A stretch of 64,000 nt of DNA from an uncultured Peptostreptococcaceae bacterium. Lineage in GTDB: Bacteria > Bacillota > Clostridia > Peptostreptococcales > Anaerovoracaceae. Each line of letters opens with the position of its first letter. Position 1 is the stretch's first letter. The notes beneath the pieces were generated by a model. It was not told where the DNA came from. It was given only the letters and a program-made list of their open reading frames with translations, and ran no database searches. Shown here one piece after another: positions 24,187 through 34,312 of this stretch. Position numbers and translations under genes: made by a program. The stretch lies in the NCBI GenBank assembly GCA_910588185.1, contig CAJUQR010000001.1, positions 124,001 to 188,000 of the forward strand. The letters are read 5' to 3'.

Positions 24187-24666
24187 TTATTCTACAACTC
24201 TAATAGTCTTTATCACTTGTGGCTCAATAGGTTTATCACTGCGGTCTGTCTTCACTGAAACTATTTTATCAGCAGCATCCATACCTTCTGTAATTTTACC
24301 AAATGCAGCATATTGTCCGTCAAGATGAGGTGCATTTTCTACCATTATAAAAAACTGTGATCCTGCTGAATCAGGATGCATAGCTCTTGCCATAGAAAGA
24401 ACCCCTCTTTCGTGCTTAATATCATTTGCTACACCATTTGCCCTAAATTCTCCTTTTATATTATGCCCAGGACCACCTGTTCCGTTACCGATAGGACAGC
24501 CTCCCTGTATCATAAATCCCGGAATGACTCTATGAAAAGTCAAACCGTCATAAAATCCCTCTGAAGCCAGCTTTTCAAAATTTTCTACAGTAATAGGCGC
24601 AACCTCAGGGTAAAGTTCCCCGCTCATAACATCACCGTTAGTCATTTCGATAATCAATTTTTTCAT
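24187..24666 (-). CDS. peptidyl-prolyl cis-trans isomerase, cyclophilin type
   Basis: Cytosolic cyclophilin that speeds proline isomerisation, 159 residues from the ATG at 24666. That start follows AAGGAG by 7 nt and overlaps the upstream chrA stop (ATGA), so it is preferred over the longer frame from 24684. Active-site segments FHRVIPGFMIQGG, SAGSQFFIMV and LDGQYAAFGKI are intact. No signal peptide. Confidence 0.93.
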   Translation of the reverse strand: MKKLIIEMTNGDVMSGELYPEVAPITVENFEKLASEGFYDGLTFHRVIPGFMIQGGCPIGNGTGGPGHNIKGEFRANGVANDIKHERGVLSMARAMHPDSAGSQFFIMVENAPHLDGQYAAFGKITEGMDAADKIVSVKTDRSDKPIEPQVIKTIRVVE

Positions 24667-25247
24667 AATATTTCTCCTTTGCACAAAAAAGTACCCAGTA
24701 TTCCCATAATCACAATCAATTTAAGTGCACTCACATTAAATTTTTTGGCAGCGATGAATGTAACTGCCGCCATTCCTATCTGAACAGGTTTTATTATATC
24801 CAGAATCTGACTAAAATCTGATATGTCAGAAAAACTGCCTGACATCAGTGAAGTCTGACCTATCATTATAAATCCTGCCATTATCAGTCCTACAGTTACA
24901 GGTCTTATCCCTGTAAAGGCTCCCTGAACCATATCTGTTTCCTGATACTTATTCAAAAATTTTACACAAATTGCAACCAATATAAACGCCGGGAAAGCAA
25001 CTCCTATAGTTGCTGCTATTGCACCAGTTATGCCCGCCGTCTCAAAGCCTGAAAAAGTCGCCGCATTTACTGCCAATGGTCCCGGAGTCGCCTGAGAAAT
25101 TGCGAACAGATTAGCAAATTGTTCTGAATCTATACTATTAAACTCAGAAACACTCTGATATATCAGCGGCAAAATCGCCATTCCTCCGCCAAATCCTATA
25201 AGCCCTATTTTAGCAAAAGTGAAAAACAACTTACTTAATATTTCCAT
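24663..25247 (-). CDS. chrA: chromate transporter, ChrA half (second)
   Basis: Membrane protein of the CHR family, half-size type (194 residues) that works with a second half encoded next door. About five membrane helices; the N-terminal motif GLIGFGGGMAILPLIYQ and SQATPGPLAVNAATF are family hallmarks. Overlaps the first half by 17 bp. Half-size pairs are common in Firmicutes; actual substrate (chromate, sulfate or another oxyanion) is unknown. Confidence 0.9.
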   Translation of the reverse strand: MEILSKLFFTFAKIGLIGFGGGMAILPLIYQSVSEFNSIDSEQFANLFAISQATPGPLAVNAATFSGFETAGITGAIAATIGVAFPAFILVAICVKFLNKYQETDMVQGAFTGIRPVTVGLIMAGFIMIGQTSLMSGSFSDISDFSQILDIIKPVQIGMAAVTFIAAKKFNVSALKLIVIMGILGTFLCKGEIL

Positions 25248-25824
25248 TCTTTTTTTCCCCCTTTGCTTTATTTATGGTAAAATATATCTCTCCTATAACG
25301 ATTCCTGCTAGAATTGCCCATCCGGCGTTGACTCCAAATATGCCTATAGCCAAAAATGCCAATACTGCAACAACCCATTGGAAAACACCTTTAAGCGTCT
25401 GCTGCCCCAGTTTACATGCGGCAAAAGCTATTAATCCGGTAGCTGCTGCCTTTATACCCTCAAGCATACCGCCTATGTAAGGATTACCTCCTACTTCCTC
25501 TAAGAAAAGTACCACCAAAATCATTATTATAAACGAAGGTAATATAACTCCCAATGTGGTTACAATTGCTCCGAGCAGTCCTTTTTTAAAATATCCCACA
25601 TATGTAGCCATATTTATAGCTATTACTCCCGGAAGCCCTTGGCTTACTGCTATGCAGTCCAATATTTCATCGTCTGACATCCATTTATATTTTTCACATA
25701 TCTTCTCTTGCAGAACCGGCACCATAGCAACGCCTCCGCCTATGGTTATGATTCCTACTTTAAAAAAGCAAAGAAAAAGATTTATATAAATATTCTCTTT
25801 AAAAAATGTTTTTACTTTGCCCAT
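25231..25824 (-). CDS. chrA: chromate transporter, ChrA half (first)
   Basis: Partner half of the CHR pair, 197 residues, about five membrane helices, with matching hallmarks KVGIITIGGGVAMVPVLQEKI and SQGLPGVIAINMATYVGY. Starts 14 bp after proS and overlaps the second half, so the two are made together. In a sulfur-metabolism-rich window, sulfate-related transport is one option, but only inference. Confidence 0.9.
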   Translation of the reverse strand: MGKVKTFFKENIYINLFLCFFKVGIITIGGGVAMVPVLQEKICEKYKWMSDDEILDCIAVSQGLPGVIAINMATYVGYFKKGLLGAIVTTLGVILPSFIIMILVVLFLEEVGGNPYIGGMLEGIKAAATGLIAFAACKLGQQTLKGVFQWVVAVLAFLAIGIFGVNAGWAILAGIVIGEIYFTINKAKGEKKNGNIK

Positions 25825-25838
25825 AATAGATAGCCTTC

Positions 25839-27566
25839 CTATTTTTCTACATTTACAAGAGCAATTGCATCTTTAACTGCATCCTCTGCTGTTTTTTCTT
25901 CTTTTTCTATTTCTCTTCTAAGCTTATATTCTACTATTCCTTCAGAGGCACGCTTACCTACGGTAATTCTTACAGGAATACCAAGAAGGTCTGCATCCTT
26001 AAACTTAACGCCAGGTCTCTCGTCTCTGTCATCAAGTAATACTTCTACACCTGCTTTTGCAAGTTCATTATAGATTTTATCCGCCAAAGCCTGCTGCTGT
26101 TCATCACCCGGTTTAACAAGAGTGATTATAACGTGATACGGAGCTACCGACATTGGCCATATAATACCATTCTCATCATGATTTTGTTCAACTATAGCAG
26201 CAAGAGTTCTTGTAACTCCAATTCCGTAGCATCCCATCACTATGAGCTGATCCTTTTGATTCTCATCTTTATATGTGGCCTTCATTGCCTCAGAATATTT
26301 AGTTCCCAGTTTAAAAACTTGACCTACTTCTATACCTCTTGCATGTTTTACTGGCTCACCACATATCGGGCAAGGGTCTCCTTCTTTAAGAAGCTTAAGG
26401 TCGGCTACAATATCACCCTTATAGTCTCTGTCATAATTAACATTTTTAACGTGATAATCTTCTTTATTAGCACCTGCACAAAGATTTTTAAGCCCTGTAA
26501 GCTCGCTATCTACTACTATTTTACAATCATGAAGACCTATAGGTCCTGTAAATCCTCCAACACATCCTGTAGCCTCAGCCATCTTTGCTTCATCTGCAAA
26601 TTCTATGGAATGTTCATGAATACCCAAAGCGTTTATCAGCTTTATCATATTTAATTCTCTGTCTCCGCGTATAAAAGCGGCAACATATTCTTTTTCTTTG
26701 CCTTCATCGTCATATGTGATAAAAAGCAATGCCTTAATAGTTCTGCTCTGATCTATTCCAAGAAAATTTGCAACCTCTTCTATAGTTTTTGTTCCCGGAG
26801 TATCAACCTCTTCAAGCGCCATCATCTCATCTGTTTCAGCAGGTGCATCTACAAACTCAGCCCTTTCAGTGGTTGCCGCCATGGAACATTTTTCACAATA
26901 TGCAATTTCACTTTCACCTACTTCTGATAATGCGGTAAACTCGTGGGAATTGCTTCCGCCGATGGCTCCTGTATCAGCCTCTACAGGTCTGAAAGTAAGC
27001 CCGCATCTTGTGAAAATCTTTTCATAAGCTTCATACATCTCGTCATAGCTTTTATCAAGGCCATCAAAATCACGATCAAATGAATATGCATCTTTCATTA
27101 TAAATTCTCTGCTTCTCATAAGACCGAATCTAGGTCTTGCTTCATCTCTGTATTTAGTTTGAATCTGATACAAATAAAGAGGCAGTTGTCTATGTGAAGA
27201 AACATCGTTTCTTATAATATCTGTAAATATCTCTTCATGTGTAGGTCCAAGGCAAAAATCTCTGCCGTTTCTATCTTTTACTCTCCAAAGTTCAGGTCCG
27301 TATGCAAACCAGCGTCCCGATTCTTCCCAGAGCTCAGACGGCTGAATTGCAGACATATGTATCTCTTGCCCGCCTATATTATCCATTTCCTGACGTATTA
27401 TATCTTCTATTTTTCTTACAGCCCTCCAGCCTAAAGGCATAAACCCATAAACTCCGGAAACCAATTTTCTTATCATGCCAGTTCGAAGTAAAAGAATATG
27501 ACTCGGAATCTCAGCCTCAGCCGGAACTTCTCTCAGAGTTTTAATGTGCATCTTTGAAAGTTTCAT
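25839..27566 (-). CDS. proS: prolyl-tRNA synthetase (bacterial type)
   Basis: Charges tRNA-Pro. 575 residues, class II, bacterial form with the editing (INS) domain between motifs 2 and 3 (about 225-400). Visible: GFMPLGWRAVRKIEDIIR, motif 2 region RYRDEARPRFGLMRSREF-like segment, GCYGIGVTRTLAAI, and an anticodon-binding C terminus. Located between ispDF and chrA in one operon. Confidence 0.96.
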   Translation of the reverse strand: MKLSKMHIKTLREVPAEAEIPSHILLLRTGMIRKLVSGVYGFMPLGWRAVRKIEDIIRQEMDNIGGQEIHMSAIQPSELWEESGRWFAYGPELWRVKDRNGRDFCLGPTHEEIFTDIIRNDVSSHRQLPLYLYQIQTKYRDEARPRFGLMRSREFIMKDAYSFDRDFDGLDKSYDEMYEAYEKIFTRCGLTFRPVEADTGAIGGSNSHEFTALSEVGESEIAYCEKCSMAATTERAEFVDAPAETDEMMALEEVDTPGTKTIEEVANFLGIDQSRTIKALLFITYDDEGKEKEYVAAFIRGDRELNMIKLINALGIHEHSIEFADEAKMAEATGCVGGFTGPIGLHDCKIVVDSELTGLKNLCAGANKEDYHVKNVNYDRDYKGDIVADLKLLKEGDPCPICGEPVKHARGIEVGQVFKLGTKYSEAMKATYKDENQKDQLIVMGCYGIGVTRTLAAIVEQNHDENGIIWPMSVAPYHVIITLVKPGDEQQQALADKIYNELAKAGVEVLLDDRDERPGVKFKDADLLGIPVRITVGKRASEGIVEYKLRREIEKEEKTAEDAVKDAIALVNVEK

Positions 27567-27580
27567 TTTTTAATTCTCCT

Positions 27581-28714
27581 CTAACATCTGTTTATTATAC
27601 AAACTGCTTCTGCAGCAATTCCTTCTTCTCTGCCTACAAATCCAAGTTTTTCTGTGGTAGTAGCTTTTACATTAACATCGCCTATCTCAAGTTTAAGCAC
27701 GCCTGCTACATTTTTTCTCATCTCTTCTATATAAGGCGCCAGTTTAGGTTTTTGCGCCATTATAGTTATATCGACGTTTCCTACTGTATATCCCTCTTGA
27801 TCAATTAACTCTTTGACTTTTTTAAGCAATATCATGCTGGAAATCCCTTTATATCGCTCATCTGTATCAGGGAAATGTCTTCCTATATCTCCCATTGCAG
27901 CAGCCCCAAGCATAGCATCCATAAGAGCATGAACTGCCACATCAGCATCAGAATGCCCTAACAGACCTTTTTCAAATGGTATATTTACTCCGCACAAAAT
28001 CAACTTTCTTTCTTCTGTCAGTTTATGCACGTCATACCCCATGCCAACTCTCACGTTCAAAGGCAAATCCTCCCTAGTCGTAATCTTAATATTGGAATAA
28101 CTTCCCCTTGCTATTGATACCTCTTTGCCTAGCCGTTCTACCAAAACCGCATCATCTGTACCGTAATAATTATCGGTGTATGCTTTTTCAAATGCTCTTT
28201 TAATAAGTTCTGTTTTGAATCCCTGAGGCGTCTGAACATTATACAATGAGCTTCTGTCCAAAGTAATGCTCTCACCTGAGTTAACTTGTCTTATTGTATC
28301 TTTAGCCGGCACTGCTGCAACCGCAGCTCCGCTCTCTAAAGTATGTTTTAGAACATCTATTATGATTTCTTTTGTAACATAAGGTCTTGCTCCATCATGT
28401 ATCAAAACAAGTCCATTATCGCATTCAACTGCGTTAAGAGCATTTCTAACAGAATCCTGACGCTCACTGCCTCCTGCAATTATTTCCCTTACCTTTCTAA
28501 AAGGCTTGCACAAAACATCGCATTTAGATATAAATTCTTCTCTTGATACTACTAATATATCATCAACTTCATCAATTTCTTCAAAAGGTGATATAGTCTT
28601 TTCGAGCACAGTTATACCGCCGATTTTAAAAAACTGCTTCGGAATGCTGGAGCCCATCCTGCTCCCTTTACCGGCAGCGGTTATTATGGCTGTAACCTTT
28701 TTGTCATTATACAT
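27581..28714 (-). CDS. ispDF: bifunctional IspD/IspF isoprenoid enzyme
   Basis: Fusion of MEP cytidylyltransferase and MECDP synthase, catalysing two steps of the non-mevalonate isoprenoid pathway. 377 residues: IspD at about 1-217 (ITAAGKGSRMGSSIPKQFF nucleotide-binding start; HDGARPYV) and IspF from about 220 (GYDVHKL, GHSDADVAVHALMDA with the metal ligands). The middle enzyme IspE is not encoded here. 9 bp after the PIN-TRAM gene. Confidence 0.96.
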   Translation of the reverse strand: MYNDKKVTAIITAAGKGSRMGSSIPKQFFKIGGITVLEKTISPFEEIDEVDDILVVSREEFISKCDVLCKPFRKVREIIAGGSERQDSVRNALNAVECDNGLVLIHDGARPYVTKEIIIDVLKHTLESGAAVAAVPAKDTIRQVNSGESITLDRSSLYNVQTPQGFKTELIKRAFEKAYTDNYYGTDDAVLVERLGKEVSIARGSYSNIKITTREDLPLNVRVGMGYDVHKLTEERKLILCGVNIPFEKGLLGHSDADVAVHALMDAMLGAAAMGDIGRHFPDTDERYKGISSMILLKKVKELIDQEGYTVGNVDITIMAQKPKLAPYIEEMRKNVAGVLKLEIGDVNVKATTTEKLGFVGREEGIAAEAVCIINRC

Positions 28715-28723
28715 CCAACACCT

Positions 28724-29869
28724 CTATTTAGTTACTTTACCAAATATCATTCTGCCAGCTGCTGTCTGCAAAACACTGGTCACCAAAATGTCTACAGTAT
28801 TTCCTATTTGCTTTCGGCCATTTTCAACAACAATCATTGTTCCGTCATCAAGATATGCAACCGCTTGATTTTGATCTTTACCTTGTTTAATGAGAGTTAC
28901 TGTCATGCTTTCTCCAGGGATAACCATAGGTTTCAAAGCATTTGCCAGCTCATTTATATTCAAAACGGGTACTTCCTTTATAACAGCAACCTTATTCAAG
29001 TTAAAGTCATTAGTTACTACTTTGCCCTTCATGATCTGAGCCAGCTTAAGCAGTTTTACATCCACTTCGGGTATCTCTTTAAGGGATTTCTCAGAATCTG
29101 AATTATAAATCTCGATGCCATACTCTTCCTGAATTTTATTCAGTATATCAAGGCCTCTTCTGCCCCTAGTACGTTTAAGCGCATCAGAGGAATCTGCAAT
29201 ATGTCTCAATTCTACCAACACAAATTCAGGGATTACTATAGGGCCTTCCATAAAACCAGTTTTAATAATTTCAAGAATTCTGCCGTCAATTATAACACTT
29301 GTATCAAGAATCTTTGGCACCTGCGTCTTTTTTCTATCCTTAGCGTTATATGCATACGCATTTTCTTCTTGCTGCTGTTTTTGTGAAACATTAACCTTTG
29401 GAGCTATAGATCTTGTAATAAGCTCTGATCCTTTTTTGCTTCCGACAACAGCACCCAAAAAACCAAGGGAAATATAAATACATATGGTCAGCGCAACATA
29501 GATAGCGGCAGGCACAATATCTTGATATATTTTGGTAAGTAAAAACGCTACTATCAATCCCATCGTAAGGCCCAAAACTCCGGCAAGCAAATCATTGGCA
29601 GAAACGCCCTGCAAATCCTTGCTTATATTTGTTGCCATCTTATTACCCGTTCTGCTCAAAACCGAAGTCATCTTATAAAATATAACTCCAAAAATAATTG
29701 CGAAAAGAATTCCCATCCAAAATGCTTCCATCTTAGACAGTTCCATATACTCCGGATTTTTTTTAGCTTCTTCTGATACATAGTAGTTAAAAAGTGAAAA
29801 CAATTCGTATCCTACCACCATACCAAGAGCGGTAAATATTCCTTTAAATAATCTTTTAAACATCTCCAT
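28724..29869 (-). CDS. membrane-anchored PIN/TRAM domain protein (YacL-like)
   Basis: Probable membrane-bound ribonuclease-like protein, 381 residues. N-terminal four membrane helices (about 10-150), then a PIN domain (about 185-310: ILDTSVIIDGRILEI, VLVELRHIADSSD, VVTNDFNLNKVA carry the acidic residues) and a C-terminal TRAM RNA-binding domain (GMTVTLI-like). Same architecture as B. subtilis YacL, and same neighbours (CarD upstream, IspDF downstream). RNA target unknown. Confidence 0.88.
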   Translation of the reverse strand: MEMFKRLFKGIFTALGMVVGYELFSLFNYYVSEEAKKNPEYMELSKMEAFWMGILFAIIFGVIFYKMTSVLSRTGNKMATNISKDLQGVSANDLLAGVLGLTMGLIVAFLLTKIYQDIVPAAIYVALTICIYISLGFLGAVVGSKKGSELITRSIAPKVNVSQKQQQEENAYAYNAKDRKKTQVPKILDTSVIIDGRILEIIKTGFMEGPIVIPEFVLVELRHIADSSDALKRTRGRRGLDILNKIQEEYGIEIYNSDSEKSLKEIPEVDVKLLKLAQIMKGKVVTNDFNLNKVAVIKEVPVLNINELANALKPMVIPGESMTVTLIKQGKDQNQAVAYLDDGTMIVVENGRKQIGNTVDILVTSVLQTAAGRMIFGKVTK

Positions 29870-29926
29870 TCCTCCTTTCTTCTAAATTTCTTCTCATCTG
29901 TCACAGAATTTCCAAAGGCAAATAAA

Positions 29927-30400
29927 TTAGACTGCTTCTTCTACTAATTCTGCAACTTCTTTCTCCGATAAATCACAGACCAATATTATTTCACTCACCA
30001 GAATTTGTTTAGCATTGGTGAGCATCTTTTTTTCACCAGCAGATAATTTCTTTTCTCTGTCAAGTCTAATCAAATTACGTACAACTTCGGCAACCTTGAA
30101 TATATCGCCGGTCTTCATCAGTTCCATATTATCTCTGCATCTGCGATTCCAGTTTGCGTCCATAACCGAGCTTTCAGCCCTTAATGTCATTATTGCTTTT
30201 TCTACATCGGCCTTGTCCACAATTTTTCGTATACCAACAAAGGTCCCTGAATCCACAGGAATCATTACACACATGTCATTACATGGTAATTTTAAGACAT
30301 AGTATTGTTTTACTTGGCCCAAAATCTTCTTTTCTTCAATTTTCTGAATGATACCTGCACCGTGCATTGGGTGCACTATTTTATCACCAACAGAAAACAT
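29927..30400 (-). CDS. CarD family transcriptional regulator
   Basis: RNA polymerase-binding regulator, 157 residues. N-terminal RNAP-interaction domain (SVGDKIVHPMHGAGIIQKIEEK) similar to that of Mfd/CdnL, and a helical C-terminal DNA-contact domain. It is the first gene of the carD-PIN/TRAM-ispDF-proS run and has two good promoters. In the family it stabilises open promoter complexes, often at rRNA promoters. Confidence 0.9.
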   Translation of the reverse strand: MFSVGDKIVHPMHGAGIIQKIEEKKILGQVKQYYVLKLPCNDMCVMIPVDSGTFVGIRKIVDKADVEKAIMTLRAESSVMDANWNRRCRDNMELMKTGDIFKVAEVVRNLIRLDREKKLSAGEKKMLTNAKQILVSEIILVCDLSEKEVAELVEEAV

Positions 30401-30432
30401 GGCATAACCCCTCCATTGTATACTTATATTTC

Positions 30433-30510
30433 AGTATAAAAGATACCTGGCTTTAATGTCAAGGCTGAATAAAAATATTAATTTTATCATAGACATTTTT
30501 TCTGTGTCAA
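30433..30510 (-). promoter_or_regulatory. tandem promoters of the carD operon
   Basis: Two minus-strand promoters: P1 TTGACA (30457-30462), 18 bp, TATACT (30433-30438); P2 TTGACA (30505-30510), 18 bp, TAAAAT (30481-30486). The divergent response-regulator gene shares the remaining 100 bp. Confidence 0.7.
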
Positions 30511-30609
30511 CATTTATTTTTCACAAAACCTTTTTCCTTTGCCCATATTTATGTTAAAATAATCATGATAAAATGTTAGCAAAATACACAAATACAGGAG
30601 GTAGACTTA

Positions 30610-31290
30610 ATGTATAAACTTCTTATAGTAGATGATGAGGCTAAAATCCGTGAAGTTATAAAAGAATATGCGGAATTCAGCGGATATAAAGTTACGGAAG
30701 CCGAAGATGGCATGAGCGCCATCGGCCTGTGCAAGCTAAATGATTATGATTTGATAATAATGGATATTATGATGCCTAAACTTGATGGATTCTCTGCATG
30801 TAAAGAAATCAAGAAGATAAAAGATATCCCTGTAATAATGCTTTCTGCAAGAGGCGAAGAATATGACAAACTATTTGGTTTTGAGCTGGGAATTGATGAT
30901 TATGTAGTTAAACCTTTTAGTCCTAAAGAGCTTATGGCAAGAATAAATGCTGTATTAAACAGAAAACATGCTTCCTCTGCAGCACAAACACAAGCTTCCA
31001 TGAAATTTGGAGGACTAGAGATAAACATCCCTGCAAGGACTGTTACTGTAGATGGTCAAAAAGTGGACTTGACACCAAAAGAATATGATCTGCTGTTTTA
31101 TCTGGTAGAGAATAAAAATATTGCTCTTTCAAGAGACAAGCTTCTATCTGACATCTGGGGTTATGATTTCTTTGGAGATGACAGAACCATTGATACGCAC
31201 ATTAAAAATTTAAGAAATAATTTAGGTGCATACAGAGATTATATAGTTACGTTGAGGGGAGTAGGCTACAAATTTGAGTACGAAGATTAA
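30610..31290 (+). CDS. OmpR/PhoB-type response regulator
   Basis: DNA-binding response regulator of a two-component system, 226 residues. Receiver domain with acidic pair at 8-9, phospho-acceptor D52 (in IIMDIMMPKLDG) and K101 (VVKPF); C-terminal winged helix from about 130 (LTPKEYDLLFYLVENK, IDTHIKNLRNNL, VGYKF). AGGAGG ribosome binding site. It overlaps the sensor kinase by 17 bp. Signal and targets unknown. Confidence 0.93.
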   Translation: MYKLLIVDDEAKIREVIKEYAEFSGYKVTEAEDGMSAIGLCKLNDYDLIIMDIMMPKLDGFSACKEIKKIKDIPVIMLSARGEEYDKLFGFELGIDDYVVKPFSPKELMARINAVLNRKHASSAAQTQASMKFGGLEINIPARTVTVDGQKVDLTPKEYDLLFYLVENKNIALSRDKLLSDIWGYDFFGDDRTIDTHIKNLRNNLGAYRDYIVTLRGVGYKFEYED

Positions 31291-32776
31291 ATTCGACGCT
31301 AAAAGTATAAAATTCAGACTATGGGTTTATTTTGTAGGCATAGGTGTAGGTGTCATTGCCCTAATCTGGTTTTTACACATATTTTTCCTAAATACATATT
31401 ACGAAGAGATGAAGATCTCAGAGGTAAATAAAATTGCAACCTCTATTTCCAAAACTTATCAAGAAGACAATCCCGACTTAACTAATGTTATAAAGGAACT
31501 GTCCGTAAGCAATGACTTCTATGTAATGATGGAAAACAGCAACGGAATTCTGTTATTCTCACCGGAATCAGAAAGCCGCCTTCCTGTATATAGTTATCTT
31601 GAAAAAACTCCAAAATTAAAAGGGCTGTTAAGCGACAGCAAAGGCTCTCCTGTTTCTTTCAAGATAGACACTGGAATTGCTGAATACCAAACACTGGCAT
31701 ATGGTTGTATAATTCAATCTTCCGAAGATGAAGATGTATTTCTTTATATATTTTCACCGCTATATCCGGTTTCTTCTACTGTAAACATCTTAAGGCACCA
31801 GCTTATGTATGTTACTGTAGTTACTCTTGCTTTTGCTTTAATACTGGCAATTTATTTTGCAAACCGCATAGCGCAACCTATAAAAGCAATCACCAATACT
31901 GCCAAAGAGATGGGAAAAGGCACATATGATGTCAAATTCGAAGCCGACTCATACTCAGAAATAAATAATCTGGCCGACACACTCAACACTGCGGCTTATG
32001 AACTTGGGATGGCGGATAATCGTTTAAAAGATTTGATAGCCAACGTATCTCACGATTTAAAGACACCTTTAACAATGATACGTTCTTATGCAGAAATGAT
32101 TAGAGATTTATCCGGAGATATTCCGGAAAAAAGAGAAGCCCACCTTCAAGTAATCATGGATGAATCAGAAAGACTAAACCAAATCGTAAGTGATATGGCC
32201 ACAATTTCTGCAATGCAAACACATAAAACCATACTTGAAAGGGGAATTTTTGATTTTATTTCTGCCACTTCGTCCATACTTTCTTCTTATGATATACTTT
32301 CGGAGCAAGAAGGATATAAATTCACTTTTAATTCTCCTAAAGAAGCATACGTATATGGTGACAAAAACAGAATTAAACAGGTCATGTCAAATTTAATCAA
32401 TAACGCTGTAAAGTACTGCGGCAATGATAAGGAAATCATAGTAAATATAAGAAAAACAGGCAAAAAATATAGATTTGAAGTTTCAGATCACGGACCTGGC
32501 ATATCTCAGGAAGAATTGCCTCATGTATGGGATAGATACTATAAAACAAGTACCAACTATGTACGTCCTACAGAAGGCAGCGGACTTGGTCTGTCCATTG
32601 TCAAAGAAATTCTTACTCTTCACCATACAAACTATGGGGTTACCAGCAAACTGGGAAAAGGAACGACATTTTGGTTTGAACTTCCGTATATAAAAAAGGA
32701 GCGAGAATGGAACAGAGATAAGGAATGGAGCAAAACCATCCCTCAAGATCCTGAATCCATAGAAAATATCGAATAA
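31274..32776 (+). CDS. sensor histidine kinase
   Basis: Partner of the response regulator, 500 residues, predicted TTG start. Membrane helices at about 16-38 and 178-196 flank an extracellular sensing domain of about 140 residues. HAMP follows (200-250), then HisKA with H260 in ANVSHDLKTPL and the ATPase domain (NLINNAVKYC, DHGPGIS, GSGLGLSIV). The C-terminal tail after about 475 is charged and extra. Its stop is only 2 bp from that of the convergent radA, with no terminator between. Confidence 0.92.
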   Translation: MSTKIKFDAKSIKFRLWVYFVGIGVGVIALIWFLHIFFLNTYYEEMKISEVNKIATSISKTYQEDNPDLTNVIKELSVSNDFYVMMENSNGILLFSPESESRLPVYSYLEKTPKLKGLLSDSKGSPVSFKIDTGIAEYQTLAYGCIIQSSEDEDVFLYIFSPLYPVSSTVNILRHQLMYVTVVTLAFALILAIYFANRIAQPIKAITNTAKEMGKGTYDVKFEADSYSEINNLADTLNTAAYELGMADNRLKDLIANVSHDLKTPLTMIRSYAEMIRDLSGDIPEKREAHLQVIMDESERLNQIVSDMATISAMQTHKTILERGIFDFISATSSILSSYDILSEQEGYKFTFNSPKEAYVYGDKNRIKQVMSNLINNAVKYCGNDKEIIVNIRKTGKKYRFEVSDHGPGISQEELPHVWDRYYKTSTNYVRPTEGSGLGLSIVKEILTLHHTNYGVTSKLGKGTTFWFELPYIKKEREWNRDKEWSKTIPQDPESIENIE

Positions 32777-32778
32777 GT

Positions 32779-34143
32779 TTAAAATATTTTTATCGCTTCA
32801 ACAATATTTTTTACACCTACTATCTCACATCCCTCAAAGGAACCTTTGAGGGATTTTAAATTTGATGAAGGCATTATTATCCGTTCATATCCCATTCTTA
32901 CTGCTTCTCTTACTATTTTATCGGCAAACCTAACCGTTCTTATATCTCCTGTAAGACCTATTTCTCCTATAACTATAGTCTTTTTTGCAGTTATGCGGTT
33001 TTTATAAGATGAATATATGGCCAAAGCTACAGCCAAGTCAAAGGATGTTCCCTCAGGTCTTAGTCCTCCGACTATATTCACATAAACGTCCTCATTAACT
33101 AACTTGAGGCCTGCCTTTTTTTCTAATACTGCAAGCAACATATTAAGTCTGGTATTATCAGCACCAACTGCTGTACGCCTTGCAAAGCCCACATTGGCAG
33201 GCGCAACTAAAGCCTGGACTTCAAACATCACAGGTCTGCTCCCCTCATATATAGCAGCAGTAACAGATCCTTCTGCACCTTCTGCCTTGTTTTCTAAAAA
33301 AGTACCCGAAATATCCCTAACTTCTTGAAGTCCGTTTTCCTCCATCATAAAAGCGCCTATCTCACTGGTAGTTCCAAATCTATTTTTAAATGACCTTAAG
33401 ATTCTAAGTTCCTGGTCACGTTCTCCTGCAAAATTCAGGACACAATCCACAAGATGTTCTACAGTTTTAGGCCCAGCCAAATCACCACTCTTGGTAACAT
33501 GAGCGACTATAAAAACCGGCGTATTCTTCATCTTGCCTATCTTCATCAATTTATTGCCGCATGCTCTTACCTGAGATACGCTTCCAGGCGCAGAATCAAG
33601 TTCGTCACTGTACATTGTCTGTATTGAATCTATGATTAAGAAAGACGGATTAATATTATCACAAACAGTTTCTACAATATCCAGATTTGTTTCTGGCAAC
33701 ACAAATAACGTCTCCGGCAGTTCGCCACAAACTCTGTCTGCCCTGAGTTTTATCTGTTCCTCAGACTCTTCTCCGGAAACATACAAAACCTTCTGACCGT
33801 TCTTTGCAATATTAGATGCAGCTTGAATTATTATGGTAGACTTTCCTATGCCTGGTTCACCTGAAATCAGTACTAAGGAACCTTTTACAAGGCCTCCTCC
33901 AAGTACTCTGTTAAGCTCGCCTACTCCTGTATCTATCCTGCTATATTCTCTTGTACCTACCTCTTTAAGTTTAACAGGTTTACCTCCATCTATGGTTCTC
34001 CGCCTGTTATCTTCCTTAACCGGCGTTATCTCTTTCTCTTCAACAAAAGAATTCCATGCGCCGCATATGCACTGTCCCATCCATGTTGGACTTTCATATC
34101 CGCACTCTTGACACACAAAAATTGTTTTAGGTTTCTTTGCCAT
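32779..34143 (-). CDS. radA: DNA repair protein RadA/Sms
   Basis: Branch-migration ATPase in homologous recombination. 454 residues from the ATG at 34143, chosen because GGAGGG lies 8 nt upstream (the frame also opens at 34167). N-terminal zinc site C11/C14 with C25/C27 (CIC, one residue tighter than the usual CxxC), Walker A GEPGIGKST, the RadA-specific KNRFG motif and a C-terminal Lon-protease-like domain. Confidence 0.95.
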   Translation of the reverse strand: MAKKPKTIFVCQECGYESPTWMGQCICGAWNSFVEEKEITPVKEDNRRRTIDGGKPVKLKEVGTREYSRIDTGVGELNRVLGGGLVKGSLVLISGEPGIGKSTIIIQAASNIAKNGQKVLYVSGEESEEQIKLRADRVCGELPETLFVLPETNLDIVETVCDNINPSFLIIDSIQTMYSDELDSAPGSVSQVRACGNKLMKIGKMKNTPVFIVAHVTKSGDLAGPKTVEHLVDCVLNFAGERDQELRILRSFKNRFGTTSEIGAFMMEENGLQEVRDISGTFLENKAEGAEGSVTAAIYEGSRPVMFEVQALVAPANVGFARRTAVGADNTRLNMLLAVLEKKAGLKLVNEDVYVNIVGGLRPEGTSFDLAVALAIYSSYKNRITAKKTIVIGEIGLTGDIRTVRFADKIVREAVRMGYERIIMPSSNLKSLKGSFEGCEIVGVKNIVEAIKIF

Positions 34144-34230
34144 GTTAAGGTCCCTCCTCGAGAACATTTGTTCTTATTATATAATACATCAAAGTCATAT
34201 TTTACGCAAGCTTTTAAAATAAAAATATAC

Positions 34231-34287
34231 AAAAACAACTCCATTAATAAGTACATAAATTACTTATGCATTTTGGAGTTGTTTTTA
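34231..34287 (-). terminator. terminator of the EF-G-like gene
   Basis: Stem ACAACTCC / GGAGTTGT extended by ATAAGTA/TACTTAT inside, T-runs both sides, just after the stop of the GTPase gene. Confidence 0.75.
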
Positions 34288-34312
34288 ACATTTTAAATTA
34301 TTTGAATCAATC

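Noticed and set aside
32774..32782. Truncation or frameshift where the sensor kinase and radA stops almost touch
   Set aside because: Both proteins have normal C-terminal ends; a tight convergent arrangement is a sufficient explanation.
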